From Pseudomonadota bacterium (GTDB taxonomy: Bacteria > Pseudomonadota > Alphaproteobacteria > Rhizobiales > Xanthobacteraceae), in assembly GCA_023404675.1 (NCBI GenBank), contig JAEYAW010000039.1, positions 1 through 64,000 on the forward strand: a stretch of DNA of 64,000 nucleotides, in the 5' to 3' direction. The notes below the pieces were generated by a model. That model did not search any database. It had not been told where the DNA came from and saw only the letters and a program-made list of their open reading frames with translations. The translations under genes and the position numbers were made by a program. Of this stretch, positions 26,025-33,851 are shown piece after piece; positions within the stretch are counted from its first letter, which is position 1; every line of letters starts with the position of its first letter.

Positions 26025-27773
26025 TCACTCGGCCGCAGCCGGGTGTTCGCCGGGCGCGACCAGCGGCTCGTAGTGATGCGGCAGGCGCATCACCATGATG
26101 TCCTTGCGACGCACGACGTTGGTCGGATAGCGGCTGTCGAGATTGGTGGTATCGACTTCGGTGGACGCAAGGCCCGCACCATCGGCGACGATGGCTTCGC
26201 GGCGGGGAAACTCGAACGTGTCGGGACCGAACACGCCGCTCTTGCCCGCATAGCCGGCCGCTTCGTCGCAGACATTGGCGAAGGCGAGGAACACGTTGTT
26301 CTCCCCGGCGCGGGCGCGGAAGTGATGCCAGTGGTGCGGATCCGCGCCGGTCGGGATCGGATAGTTTTGCGCGATCGTCGTTCCCGCGTGAGCCTGCGTG
26401 AAGCGCCCTCCGATCGCGGCCGGACAGGCCACGATATCGCAGCCGCGCAGCGCGAGCACACGGCCCGACTCCGGAAACGACGCGTCGTGACCCACCAGCA
26501 GGCCGACGCGGCCGATGCGGGTGTCGCACACTGTCCATTCGTCACCTGCGCTGGCCCAGTTGCCGTCCTTGCCGCTCAGGTGCAGCTTGCGGTGAACGCC
26601 GATCAGGCCTTCAGGGCCGGCCAGCAGCGCGCTGTTGTAGACGCGCTCGCCATCCGCCTCGGCGAAGCCGGTGACGATGTAGAGACCAAGTTGTGCCGCG
26701 AGCGCCACGAGTTGCCGCACGGCAGGGCCACCGACACTTTCGGGAGCCGGGGCGCCGAGGCCGGTCAGCGCGCGCTCGGGAAACACCACCATGTCCGCGT
26801 CATGCTCGGTCTTTGCGGCGCGGGCCATGGTTTCCATCGTTGCGAGATTTGCGCCGATGTCATCGCCCGGCGCAAATTGCGCGACGGCAACGCGTGACCT
26901 GATGCCCTTCGGCAGTGGCCGATGGCCATACAGGCCGAAGAAATCCAGCGGATTCCACGCGAACGTGGTGGTCGGCAATTCCATATACAGGTCCGGCCGC
27001 CGCTGCTCGAACACCGGCTCGTCCAGCACCCGGCGCGCGCGGGCGCGCTCAAGATCGATGTCGGCATAGGCGATGCCGTCGCCGGAATCGATCACGGCCT
27101 CGATGCCGGCGTCGGGTGCGATTACGCAGGAGCCACCGGAGAATTGCACGGTCCGCTCGAGTCCCCAGCGGTTGCTTTCGATCACGTAGCAGCCGTTCTC
27201 AAACGCGCGGCTGATCCAGTATGGGGCCGGGGTACGCTCCGCCAGCCAGTTCGAGATGTGGCAGATCACGTCTGCGCCGCCGAGTGCCGCGAGCCGCGCG
27301 GTCTCGATGAAATGGATATCCATGCAGATCAGCATCGCGATGCGGCCGATCGGGGTCTCGAACACCTGATGGCCGAGATTGCCCGGCGCGGACCACTTCG
27401 GCTCCGAGATGTAAGGATGTGATTTGCGGTGCGTGCCGATCACGCCGTCCGGCCCGATCAGCGCGGCGGCGTTATAATACAGGCCCGTCGTCGCATCGAT
27501 CTCCGGCATGCCGATCACGATGTAACAGTCATGCGCGCGGGCGATCTCGTGAAAGCGCCCGGTGGTCGGGCCGGGGATGGTCTCGACGAAGGGCGACACC
27601 TCGGCGCGGTCGAACCAGCAGTATCCCGTCGTGCCCATCTCCGGCGTCACGATCAGGCGCGCGCCGTTTTCGGCGGCTTCCGTCACCATGTCGAGAAGCC
27701 GCGCGATGTTGCGCTCCTTCTCGAACATCGTCGGCTCGAACTGGATGGTTGCAACCTTGTGGAGCGTGGGCAT
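26025..27773 (-). CDS. Tandem nitrilase-superfamily protein, second domain lacking the catalytic cysteine
   Basis: 582 residues carrying two complete carbon-nitrogen hydrolase domains. Domain 1 (about 1-265) has the full Glu-Lys-Cys triad: E45 in VTPEMGTTGY, K117 in GTHRKSHPYI, C150 in MLICMDIHF. Domain 2 (about 292-560) keeps E333 (VVFPERALTG) and K396 (GVHRKLHLS) but has glycine at 428 (GLLVGHDASFPE) where the nucleophilic cysteine belongs, so it should not hydrolyse by the usual mechanism. Nitrilase-fold enzymes attack nitriles or amides. The intact domain is closest in style to aliphatic amidohydrolases. The start MPTLHKVATIQFEP is preceded by an upstream extension that is a frame shadow of the neighbour. 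It lies 32 bp downstream of the acetamidase gene, so they form an operon. Which substrate is used is unknown. Confidence 0.9.
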   Translation of the reverse strand: MPTLHKVATIQFEPTMFEKERNIARLLDMVTEAAENGARLIVTPEMGTTGYCWFDRAEVSPFVETIPGPTTGRFHEIARAHDCYIVIGMPEIDATTGLYYNAAALIGPDGVIGTHRKSHPYISEPKWSAPGNLGHQVFETPIGRIAMLICMDIHFIETARLAALGGADVICHISNWLAERTPAPYWISRAFENGCYVIESNRWGLERTVQFSGGSCVIAPDAGIEAVIDSGDGIAYADIDLERARARRVLDEPVFEQRRPDLYMELPTTTFAWNPLDFFGLYGHRPLPKGIRSRVAVAQFAPGDDIGANLATMETMARAAKTEHDADMVVFPERALTGLGAPAPESVGGPAVRQLVALAAQLGLYIVTGFAEADGERVYNSALLAGPEGLIGVHRKLHLSGKDGNWASAGDEWTVCDTRIGRVGLLVGHDASFPESGRVLALRGCDIVACPAAIGGRFTQAHAGTTIAQNYPIPTGADPHHWHHFRARAGENNVFLAFANVCDEAAGYAGKSGVFGPDTFEFPRREAIVADGAGLASTEVDTTNLDSRYPTNVVRRKDIMVMRLPHHYEPLVAPGEHPAAAE

Positions 27774-27805
27774 GGTGCTGACCTTTCGGGGATTCTCGGG
27801 CTCGC

Positions 27806-28801
27806 TCAGACGAGGTACGCTTTCTTGATCGACGCGCCGAGCGTGTATTTCGGATCGACCATGTTGCCGAGCCGGACGCGGCCCGCCTGCGTCAGCAGCA
27901 TATACGCGTCGATCTCGTCGAAGCCGTAGTCGGCGGCCATCCAGCGCACCAGTTCGCGATAGGCGATGCGGGCGGCATCCTCCATCGGGCGCGCGGAGCC
28001 GATCGTCATGATGAAGTCCGGCGTTTCGAGGCGCGGCCACTTGATGGTCCAGCCCTTGATGAGATCGACCTGCAGCGTCGTCACGGTCGGATGCTCAAGC
28101 GCGACGCCGCACAGTTCGCCGTCGCCCTGCGCGGCGTGGCAGTCGCCGAGATAGAGAAGCGCGCCCTTGATGTTCACCGGCAGGTAGACCACGGCGCCGA
28201 CGCCGACGTCGGGAAGATCCATGTTGCCGCCATAGTAATCCGGATGCAGCGACGAGATTGCCTCGATCTCCGGCGACGTCCCGATGGTGCCGATGAACGG
28301 CTCGTAGGGCAGGGTGATCTTGTCGCTCCACTTCGTGCCGGTCTCGGCATCGACGTAGAGCTTCTTCACGCGCTCGGGCAGCGGGGGATTGAGCAGCGCC
28401 GTATCGCCGGTCGAAACCAGCCCGCCGAAGTCCGGCATCACCACGGTCGTGCCGCGCGGCTGCTCGCCACGGGGCACGATGCTTTTGATGTAGACCGCGA
28501 GCGTATCGCCTTTCTCCGCGCCGTTCACGTAGATCGGCCCGTTCTGGGGATTGAGATAGGGAAAGGTCAGGATCTCGCTCGGCTTGTCGCTCTCGCTCTT
28601 GATCTTGCCCTCGAAGGCGTCGTGGGTCTCGGCCGATACGACGTCGCCGGGATTGATGGTCAGCACCGGGCTCGCATAGGGACCATAAACGTAATGATAC
28701 GTTCCCTGCGTTGCTTCAGTGATCATGTGCTCTGCGCCGGCCTTGCCTTTGGCCAGTCCCTTGCGTGACATGATCGAGCTTTCGAGCCAGGACATTCCCA
28801 T
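27806..28801 (-). CDS. Acetamidase/formamidase family protein
   Basis: 331 residues from MGMSWLESSIMSRKG. FmdA/AmdA-type metal-dependent amidase that releases ammonia from short amides. Family features are PVLTINPGDVVSAETHDAFEGK (His/Asp metal region), NPQNGPIYVNGAEKGDTLAVYI, and GALLYLGDCHAAQGDGELCGVALE, the most conserved block. The start has AAGGGG just upstream, and ATG 28795 is an alternative. The frame stays open to 29173 but has no earlier start with a ribosome site. It is the first gene of an operon with the tandem nitrilase: together they could turn a nitrile or amide into acid and ammonia, so a role in nitrogen scavenging is inferred. Confidence 0.92.
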   Translation of the reverse strand: MGMSWLESSIMSRKGLAKGKAGAEHMITEATQGTYHYVYGPYASPVLTINPGDVVSAETHDAFEGKIKSESDKPSEILTFPYLNPQNGPIYVNGAEKGDTLAVYIKSIVPRGEQPRGTTVVMPDFGGLVSTGDTALLNPPLPERVKKLYVDAETGTKWSDKITLPYEPFIGTIGTSPEIEAISSLHPDYYGGNMDLPDVGVGAVVYLPVNIKGALLYLGDCHAAQGDGELCGVALEHPTVTTLQVDLIKGWTIKWPRLETPDFIMTIGSARPMEDAARIAYRELVRWMAADYGFDEIDAYMLLTQAGRVRLGNMVDPKYTLGASIKKAYLV

Positions 28802-29178
28802 TTCCCCTTTTCCAACCTGTGTCGTTCGAAGCGGCCGCGGCGATTGCTTAATCGCCTCGCGGTCGGCCCTCGTCCCGCCGGCCAATGCCGCCCGTCGCCG
28901 GCAAAACGTAACAGCAAAAATCCGGCTGTGGAGAACGGGCGCCCCCAGGGATTGCACGAACAGTTGCCCGAACGTCTTTCGTCGGCCTGGCCGCAGGCGG
29001 ATCTGCAAGTTGGAGGCCAGAGTATTTTGCGCCGGGGGGACACGAGCCGGGCGTTTGCAGGGAAGGCCAGGCTTGTCTGGAAGGCAGGCTTTTCTGGAAG
29101 GATGGAGCCGCCGCTGCGGAAGGTGTCGCGATGACGGCGAGCGACAAGTTCGGAAATTTTGGAGCAATTTCAATATGG
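28802..29178. other. Upstream region of the amidase operon
   Basis: About 377 bases between the amidase start and tRNA-Tyr. It should hold the promoter of the amidase-nitrilase operon. Frames crossing it (for example 28848-29258 minus, which runs through the tRNA gene) are not credible genes. No clear operator palindrome is seen. Confidence 0.4.
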
Positions 29179-29264
29179 TGGTGGGGGAGGCAGGACTCGA
29201 ACCTGCGAAGCCATGAGGCGGCTGATTTACAGTCAGCTCCCTTTGCCACTCGGGACACTCCCCC
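29179..29264 (-). tRNA. tRNA-Tyr (GUA anticodon)
   Basis: 86 nt including an encoded CCA (29179-29181). The acceptor stem GGGGGAG (29258-29264 read on the minus strand) pairs with CTCCCCC. The anticodon GTA is at 29228-29230, and a long class II variable arm follows it, as expected for bacterial tRNA-Tyr. The T arm holds GGTTCGAGTCC. No integrase gene or duplicated 3' end is seen nearby, so it is not in visible use as an attachment site. Confidence 0.97.
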
Positions 29265-29552
29265 GTTCCGGCATCATCGGCGCGCCGCCACCGTACGGGC
29301 GGTGCTGCGCATGGCGATGAGGCTGAAAGGATTGCCCGATCAACGGGCTCCCGGTCGGGCGCGTTTATGGGCGAAGGTCGGTATGGAAGTCAACCGAGTG
29401 TGACGCGATTTCGTCATCCGCATCCGCATCGGTCCGGCGCGGCCATGCTGCGGCGATCCGGCGCGGCGCCAGCTTGCGCTCTCGCAAGGCCGACGGTGCC
29501 GTCTGGGGTAAGAGACTAAAAAGACAGGTATTTTAGAAGGAGGAGCGAGCCA

Positions 29553-29789
29553 GTGACGAAACCCGCCAAGACCGCTGCCGAACTGATCGAACTCGCCAAA
29601 TCGGAATTGCAGGCCCACATGCCCTATCCCGAGGGGATTGTGGTGTCCGTCCTCTCCGACGGCGATGGATTTGAATTCCGTGTGTCGGCCGACGAGGAGA
29701 CCAGGGCAAGAGCCGGCTATCCGGAAGCGGTGGCCCTGCTGGTTCAGATCGGCGACCAGTTGAGCCGTCAGTACAGCCTGCGGTCCTGA
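29553..29789 (+). CDS. Small conserved-looking protein, unknown function
   Basis: 78 residues starting with GTG. AAGGAGGAG about 8 nt upstream is a strong ribosome site and the main support for the call. The sequence (ELIELAKSELQAHMPYPEGIVVSVLSDGDGFEFRVSADEETRA, then EAVALLVQIGDQLSRQY) predicts helix, beta hairpin, helix. It has no signal peptide and no cysteine. It sits alone between tRNA-Tyr and the deacetylase gene. I do not recognise a family. Confidence 0.7.
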   Translation: MTKPAKTAAELIELAKSELQAHMPYPEGIVVSVLSDGDGFEFRVSADEETRARAGYPEAVALLVQIGDQLSRQYSLRS

Positions 29790-29894
29790 TCCGCGGCGCG
29801 GCAATTGTCAGTGTGTTGATAACCCGGTCGCGGCAAGGAAATCTCAACAGGTTTGCTGCCCCCTAGCGGCGATCTCATAGCCGTTCGGGGAGAC

Positions 29895-30959
29895 ATGACG
29901 CCGGAATCCTTCAAGCTTCTGCTCCGTTCGGGGGCCAGACGGGCTGCAATGCGCGGGGTGCTGTCGGCAATCGCCGCGACGGGGGCGGGACGATGGTTTC
30001 CGGCCGCAGCCGGCCGCGCGATCATTTTCACGCTGCATCATGTCCGGCCGGACCGTGGACAGGTCTTCGATCCGAACGCGCATCTGTCGGTGACGCCGGA
30101 CTTTCTGAGCGAGGCCATCGTCGCCGCGACGGAGTGCGGCCTGCATCCGGTGCATCTGGAGGATCTGCCGGGGCTGCTGGCGCAACCTGCGGACGAGCGC
30201 CGCTTTGTCTGTTTCACGCTCGACGACGGCTATCGCGACAATGCCGCCTTTGCCGCGCCGGTGTTTCGCAGGCACGGTGTGCCCTACACGATTTTTGTGA
30301 CTCCCGGTTTCGTGACGCGCAGCCGGACGATGTGGTGGGAGACCGCAGAAGCGCTGGTGCGCGCGGTTCCGCAACTGCGGTTCGATTTCGGGCGAGGCGA
30401 GGAGGCGCTGGGCTGCACGGACGTGGCGGACAAGATGGCCGCCTTCGAGCGGCTGGTGGCCTTCGTGCAGGCGGCCGACGAGGACATGGCGGTGGCGCGG
30501 ATCGACGGCGCGGCGGCCGCACAGGCGGGCATCGACGCCATGGCCATCGTCAACGACGAGATCATGACGGCCGATGAATTGCGCGTTTTGAGCGAAGGCG
30601 ATCCGCTGGTCCGGCTCGGCGCGCACACGATGACCCATCCGGCGCTGGCGCGGGTCAGCGAGGACCGCCTGCGGCACGAACTGATCCATTCGGCGGCGCA
30701 GATCGCGGTCTATTGCGACCGCGTTCCGCTGGCGCTGGCCTATCCCTACGGCAGTCCGGCGGCGGTGGGCGAGCGGGAGCAGCGCGTCGCGGCGGAACTC
30801 GGCTTCTCGGTCGCCGTCACCACTCAGCCCGGGGTTCTGACCACGGACAGCCTGCGCCGGCCGACTGCATGGCCGCGCGTCTCGCTGAACGGTCACTTCC
30901 AGAAGGCACGCTATGTGCGGGCTCTCGCCAGCGGGCTGCCGTTCCGGCTTCGTGGCTGA
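29895..30959 (+). CDS. Polysaccharide deacetylase family protein (NodB homology)
   Basis: 354 residues from MTPESFKLLLRSGARR, chosen because GGGGAGAC lies directly upstream; ATG 29853 is possible. Carbohydrate esterase family 4 fold: the first metal/catalytic motif FTLDDGYRDNAAFA gives the Asp pair, and GAHTMTHPALAR supplies the HxxxH metal ligands. The C-terminal YPYGSP motif is also present. It would remove acetyl groups from an N-acetylated sugar polymer or lipid-linked sugar. No signal peptide is obvious, so a cytoplasmic or membrane-edge location is likely. No polysaccharide genes flank it, so the substrate stays open. Confidence 0.88.
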   Translation: MTPESFKLLLRSGARRAAMRGVLSAIAATGAGRWFPAAAGRAIIFTLHHVRPDRGQVFDPNAHLSVTPDFLSEAIVAATECGLHPVHLEDLPGLLAQPADERRFVCFTLDDGYRDNAAFAAPVFRRHGVPYTIFVTPGFVTRSRTMWWETAEALVRAVPQLRFDFGRGEEALGCTDVADKMAAFERLVAFVQAADEDMAVARIDGAAAAQAGIDAMAIVNDEIMTADELRVLSEGDPLVRLGAHTMTHPALARVSEDRLRHELIHSAAQIAVYCDRVPLALAYPYGSPAAVGEREQRVAAELGFSVAVTTQPGVLTTDSLRRPTAWPRVSLNGHFQKARYVRALASGLPFRLRG

Positions 30960-31111
30960 TCGGCGGCAGCGCCGGAACCGAAACCGTGGGCGCGCATTAA
31001 CCGTCCTGGCAGACGGCCGGGACCGTGCAGGCCGGTTTTCTGTCATCGGCGGTAATTTTGTGCGCGTCTCCGCTGTCTGGTCCGGGGGCGGCGTTTGTGG
31101 AGAGGTCGCAT

Positions 31112-32113
31112 ATGGCTCCGCGTGCGAACTGGAAGGGCTTTCTGCGCCTGTCGCTCGTGACCTGTCCGGTCGCGCTGTTTCCCGCGACCTCGGAGAGCGA
31201 GAAGGTCAGCTTCAACCAGATCAACCGCAAGACCGGCAACCGGATCAGGTATCTGAAGGTCGATGCGGAGACCGGCGACGAGGTCGAGGCCGCCGACATC
31301 ATGAAGGGCTACAAGGTCGACACCGATCAGTACATCGAGGTGACGCCGGACGAGATCGAGGCGATCCTGCCCGAGTCCGGCCATACCATCGAGATCGACC
31401 AGTTCGTTCCCAAGCAGGAGATCGACGATCTCTATCTGATGCGTCCGTATTACATCGTGCCGGACGGCAAGGTGGGGCACGATGCCTACGCCGTGATCCG
31501 CGACACCATCAAGGCGATGGACAAGGTGGCGCTGGCGCGTCTCGTGCTCACCAACCGCGAGCATGTCATCGCGCTGCAGCCGCGCGGCAAGGGACTGGTC
31601 GGCATTCTGCTGCGCTATCCATACGAGGTGCGCGACGAGCATGACTATTTTGACGACATTCAGGACGTGAAGGTCACGAGGGAGATGCTCGATCTTGCCC
31701 GCCATATCGTCGAGAGCAAGTCCGCGCATTTCGCACCTGAAGATTTCAAGGACGAGTACGAGAGCGCGCTGATCGACCTGATCAACCGCAAGAATGCGGG
31801 GCAACCCATGCCCAAGGCGAAGCCGCGTCAGGAAGGCAATGTCATCAGCCTGATGGATGCGCTGCGCCGCAGCCTTGGGAAGGGAGACGACGCGTCGTCT
31901 GCCGTCAAGGCGGATGCGCCGGCCGGGAAGAAGAAGGCTCCGGCCAAAGGCCGCAAGACTTCCCGCAAGCGTGTGGAGGGGCAGCGCGAGATGCTGCTGC
32001 CGATCTCGGGGAAGGGCGCAGCCAGGGAGGCTTCGTCGGCGAAGGCTCCCGTCTCCAAAACGCCGGCGCGCAAGGCGTCTGCGAAGTCCGGCCGGCAGCG
32101 CAAGGCCGGTTAG
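31112..32113 (+). CDS. ku: Ku protein, non-homologous end joining
   Basis: Homodimeric ring that binds DNA double-strand ends and recruits LigD. At 333 residues the Ku core (about 1-265) begins MAPRANWKGFLRLSLVTCPVALFPA and contains INRKTGNRIRYLKVD, QIDDLYLMRPYYIVPD-like sequence and EDFKDEYESALIDLI. The last 70 residues form a Lys/Ala/Ser-rich tail (KKKAPAKGRKTSRKR and similar), as in rhizobial Ku proteins where it tunes DNA threading and ligase stimulation. The start has GGAGAGG upstream. LigD is not in the window, so the partner must be elsewhere. Confidence 0.96.
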   Translation: MAPRANWKGFLRLSLVTCPVALFPATSESEKVSFNQINRKTGNRIRYLKVDAETGDEVEAADIMKGYKVDTDQYIEVTPDEIEAILPESGHTIEIDQFVPKQEIDDLYLMRPYYIVPDGKVGHDAYAVIRDTIKAMDKVALARLVLTNREHVIALQPRGKGLVGILLRYPYEVRDEHDYFDDIQDVKVTREMLDLARHIVESKSAHFAPEDFKDEYESALIDLINRKNAGQPMPKAKPRQEGNVISLMDALRRSLGKGDDASSAVKADAPAGKKKAPAKGRKTSRKRVEGQREMLLPISGKGAAREASSAKAPVSKTPARKASAKSGRQRKAG

Positions 32114-32258
32114 CGCGTGATTTGTCCACAGGAGTCTGCTTGCCGCCTGACTGTTGGGCGTGGGCGGAGCGGTGTCTGGCCTGATAATGCAGCGGGAATC
32201 GCGGTTGTCCCGGTGAGTTGCGCCGAGATCGCTGGGCGGAGCGGCATCAGACGGACCG

Positions 32259-32615
32259 ATGATGGCCATCACGATTTTCGGCATCAAGAATTGCGACACG
32301 ATGAAAAAGGCGCGCACCTGGCTCGACGCCGCCGGGATAGCCTACGCCTTTCATGACTATAAAGTCTCCGGTATCGATCGCGCCCATCTCGACCGCTGGA
32401 GCAAGGCGGTTGGTTGGGAGGTCCTGCTCAACAAGGCCGGCACCACGTTCCGCAAACTCGATGACGCCGACAAGCAGGATCTGACCAAGGCCAGGGCGCT
32501 GGCGTTGATGATCGCCCATCCGTCGCTGATCAAGCGCCCCGTCGTGGAGCGCGGCGAGGATGTTCTTGTCGGTTTCAAGCCGGAGGCCTATCAGCAGTTC
32601 TTCCGGCAAGGATGA
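32259..32615 (+). CDS. ArsC family protein (YffB/Spx-like)
   Basis: 118 residues with a thioredoxin-like fold of the arsenate reductase/Spx group. The N-terminal ITIFGIKNCDTMKKARTWLD has a single cysteine (Cys13) in the active-site loop, without the CxxC of Spx. LLNKAGTTFRKL and HPSLIKRPVVERG (cis-Pro loop region) are typical of the YffB branch, which can bind glutathione and is not a true arsenate reductase. The tandem ATG codons leave the start uncertain by one residue. No ars genes are near. Function: probable glutathione-dependent thiol reductase, not proven. Confidence 0.88.
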   Translation: MMAITIFGIKNCDTMKKARTWLDAAGIAYAFHDYKVSGIDRAHLDRWSKAVGWEVLLNKAGTTFRKLDDADKQDLTKARALALMIAHPSLIKRPVVERGEDVLVGFKPEAYQQFFRQG

Positions 32616-32871
32616 TCGCTCCTCGCCGCTCCGCCAGCGAGGTCGGTGTAACTGAGCTGACTTTATCGCGACGCGGTCGTGACCGCCGTCGATGTCGATC
32701 CCCGCACCACGCCGCCGTCATCGATGAACTCGAAATAGACCCGATCGCCGGACGGGTTGGCGGGAATGTCGCGGAGGAATCCGGGGTTCGCAATAGGTGT
32801 TTATATACCTCCTTTCGGGGTGTCATTCGCCGTTGCAATCGGGCCGCCGCCGTTGCATACCAAGCGCCTGC

Positions 32872-32945
32872 GCGGGTGTAGCTCAATGGTAGAGCAGCAG
32901 CCTTCCAAGCTGAATACGAGGGTTCGATTCCCTTCACCCGCTCCA
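32872..32945 (+). tRNA. tRNA-Gly (UCC anticodon)
   Basis: 74 nt with encoded CCA (32943-32945). The acceptor arms GCGGGTG (32872-32878) and CACCCGC (32935-32941) pair perfectly. The D arm holds AGCTCAATGGTAGAGC, the anticodon TCC is at 32904-32906, and the T arm holds GGTTCGATTCC. It reads GGA/GGG codons. No integrase or direct repeat of its 3' end is seen downstream. Confidence 0.97.
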
Positions 32946-33257
32946 GCTTTTCCTCGGAAGATCAAAACACCGGACGGGGCGGTCGCCTGCCGCCGCGTAC
33001 GGCCATGTGTTGACCTTATCATGTTTGGGGACACGAGATTCCCGCGTTGCAGCTTTTTGTCGGGACAACGTGTGGTACACGTTGTTTCGATTTCAAAGAA
33101 TCGCGTTTCCTCGAGTTATATCCCCTCCAATTTCCAAAACTGATCGCGTTCGTGGTCTCCTCCCCGATCCGGGGCGTGAGGTCATGCGGCCTGTTTGGGA
33201 GGAGGGATGCCCTCGGGCGAGATGCGGCTCGCGGTCAGGTGAGCAAGCTGACGTCGG
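32946..33257. other. Intergenic region with one strong palindrome
   Basis: About 310 bases after tRNA-Gly with no credible gene. AT-richer sequence at 33080-33150 may be a promoter. The notable element is the hairpin at 33065-33085, listed separately. Confidence 0.4.
33065..33085. promoter_or_regulatory. Perfect 9-bp inverted repeat with 3-nt centre
   Basis: Arms ACAACGTGT (33065-33073) and ACACGTTGT (33077-33085) flank GGT. It lies 173 bp upstream of a membrane protein gene and 120 bp after tRNA-Gly. It could be an operator, or a hairpin trailing a tRNA-Gly transcript, but no long T-run follows. Confidence 0.45.
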
Positions 33258-33818
33258 ATGCGCCGTATGAGGACAATCTGGGGAGTGGCTGTCGGGATTT
33301 TCCTGCTGGTCCTGGTTGGCCCGGTTCGGGCGGAGGCGGCCGAGACCCTCCGGTCGAAGCAGGATATTTTCAGAACGTCATCCGCGGCTCTCGGCGACAG
33401 ATGGACTGCACTGTCCACTGCCGAGATGGTTGCGGCTTACGTGGAAAGAGCGATCCCCTTCCGAAGCTGGATCCACATCTGTCATGCGATTCGTTCGGAT
33501 CGGCAGTTCGGTTTCCTGATGGGAAGTTGTCTCGAACGACAACGCGTTTTTCTTCAGCAAATTCCGGTTGTCGCGTTTGAGGAGGCTTATCGGACCGCGC
33601 TCGATCGGCTGTGGGACAGCAATCCACTGGATGCGATCAAGTTCGCTCACGACATGCAGTGGCAACGGCATGACGACGTCGTTCGCGACGATGCGATATC
33701 GATCGCGCAGATTGGCTTGGCTGTGATCGTCGTAATCGGGTTTATCGTTGCCGCGATCTATTTCAGTCTGAGGGTGCGTAGGCGTCAGAGACGCCATGCG
33801 GCTTTGCTCGGCGGATAG
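33258..33818 (+). CDS. Exported or membrane protein, unknown function
   Basis: 186 residues. An N-terminal signal segment (TIWGVAVGIFLLVLVGPVRA) is followed by a periplasmic part of about 120 residues with several conserved-looking Trp and two Cys (HICHAIRSD and GSCLERQR). A single C-terminal transmembrane helix follows (IGLAVIVVIGFIVAAIYFSL, about 151-170), then a basic tail RVRRRQRR in the cytoplasm. No ribosome site is clear; ATG 33267 is an alternative. I do not recognise the family. Confidence 0.65.
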   Translation: MRRMRTIWGVAVGIFLLVLVGPVRAEAAETLRSKQDIFRTSSAALGDRWTALSTAEMVAAYVERAIPFRSWIHICHAIRSDRQFGFLMGSCLERQRVFLQQIPVVAFEEAYRTALDRLWDSNPLDAIKFAHDMQWQRHDDVVRDDAISIAQIGLAVIVVIGFIVAAIYFSLRVRRRQRRHAALLGG

Positions 33819-33851
33819 CGGCAAGACATCGTTCTCAGAGAATGCGTTTTC

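Noticed and set aside
28848..29258. 136-codon minus-strand frame across tRNA-Tyr
   Set aside because: It runs through the tRNA gene and has no ribosome site.
29179..32945. tRNA-Tyr and tRNA-Gly as integration sites for a mobile island
   Set aside because: No integrase gene, no repeated tRNA 3' end and ordinary housekeeping neighbours.
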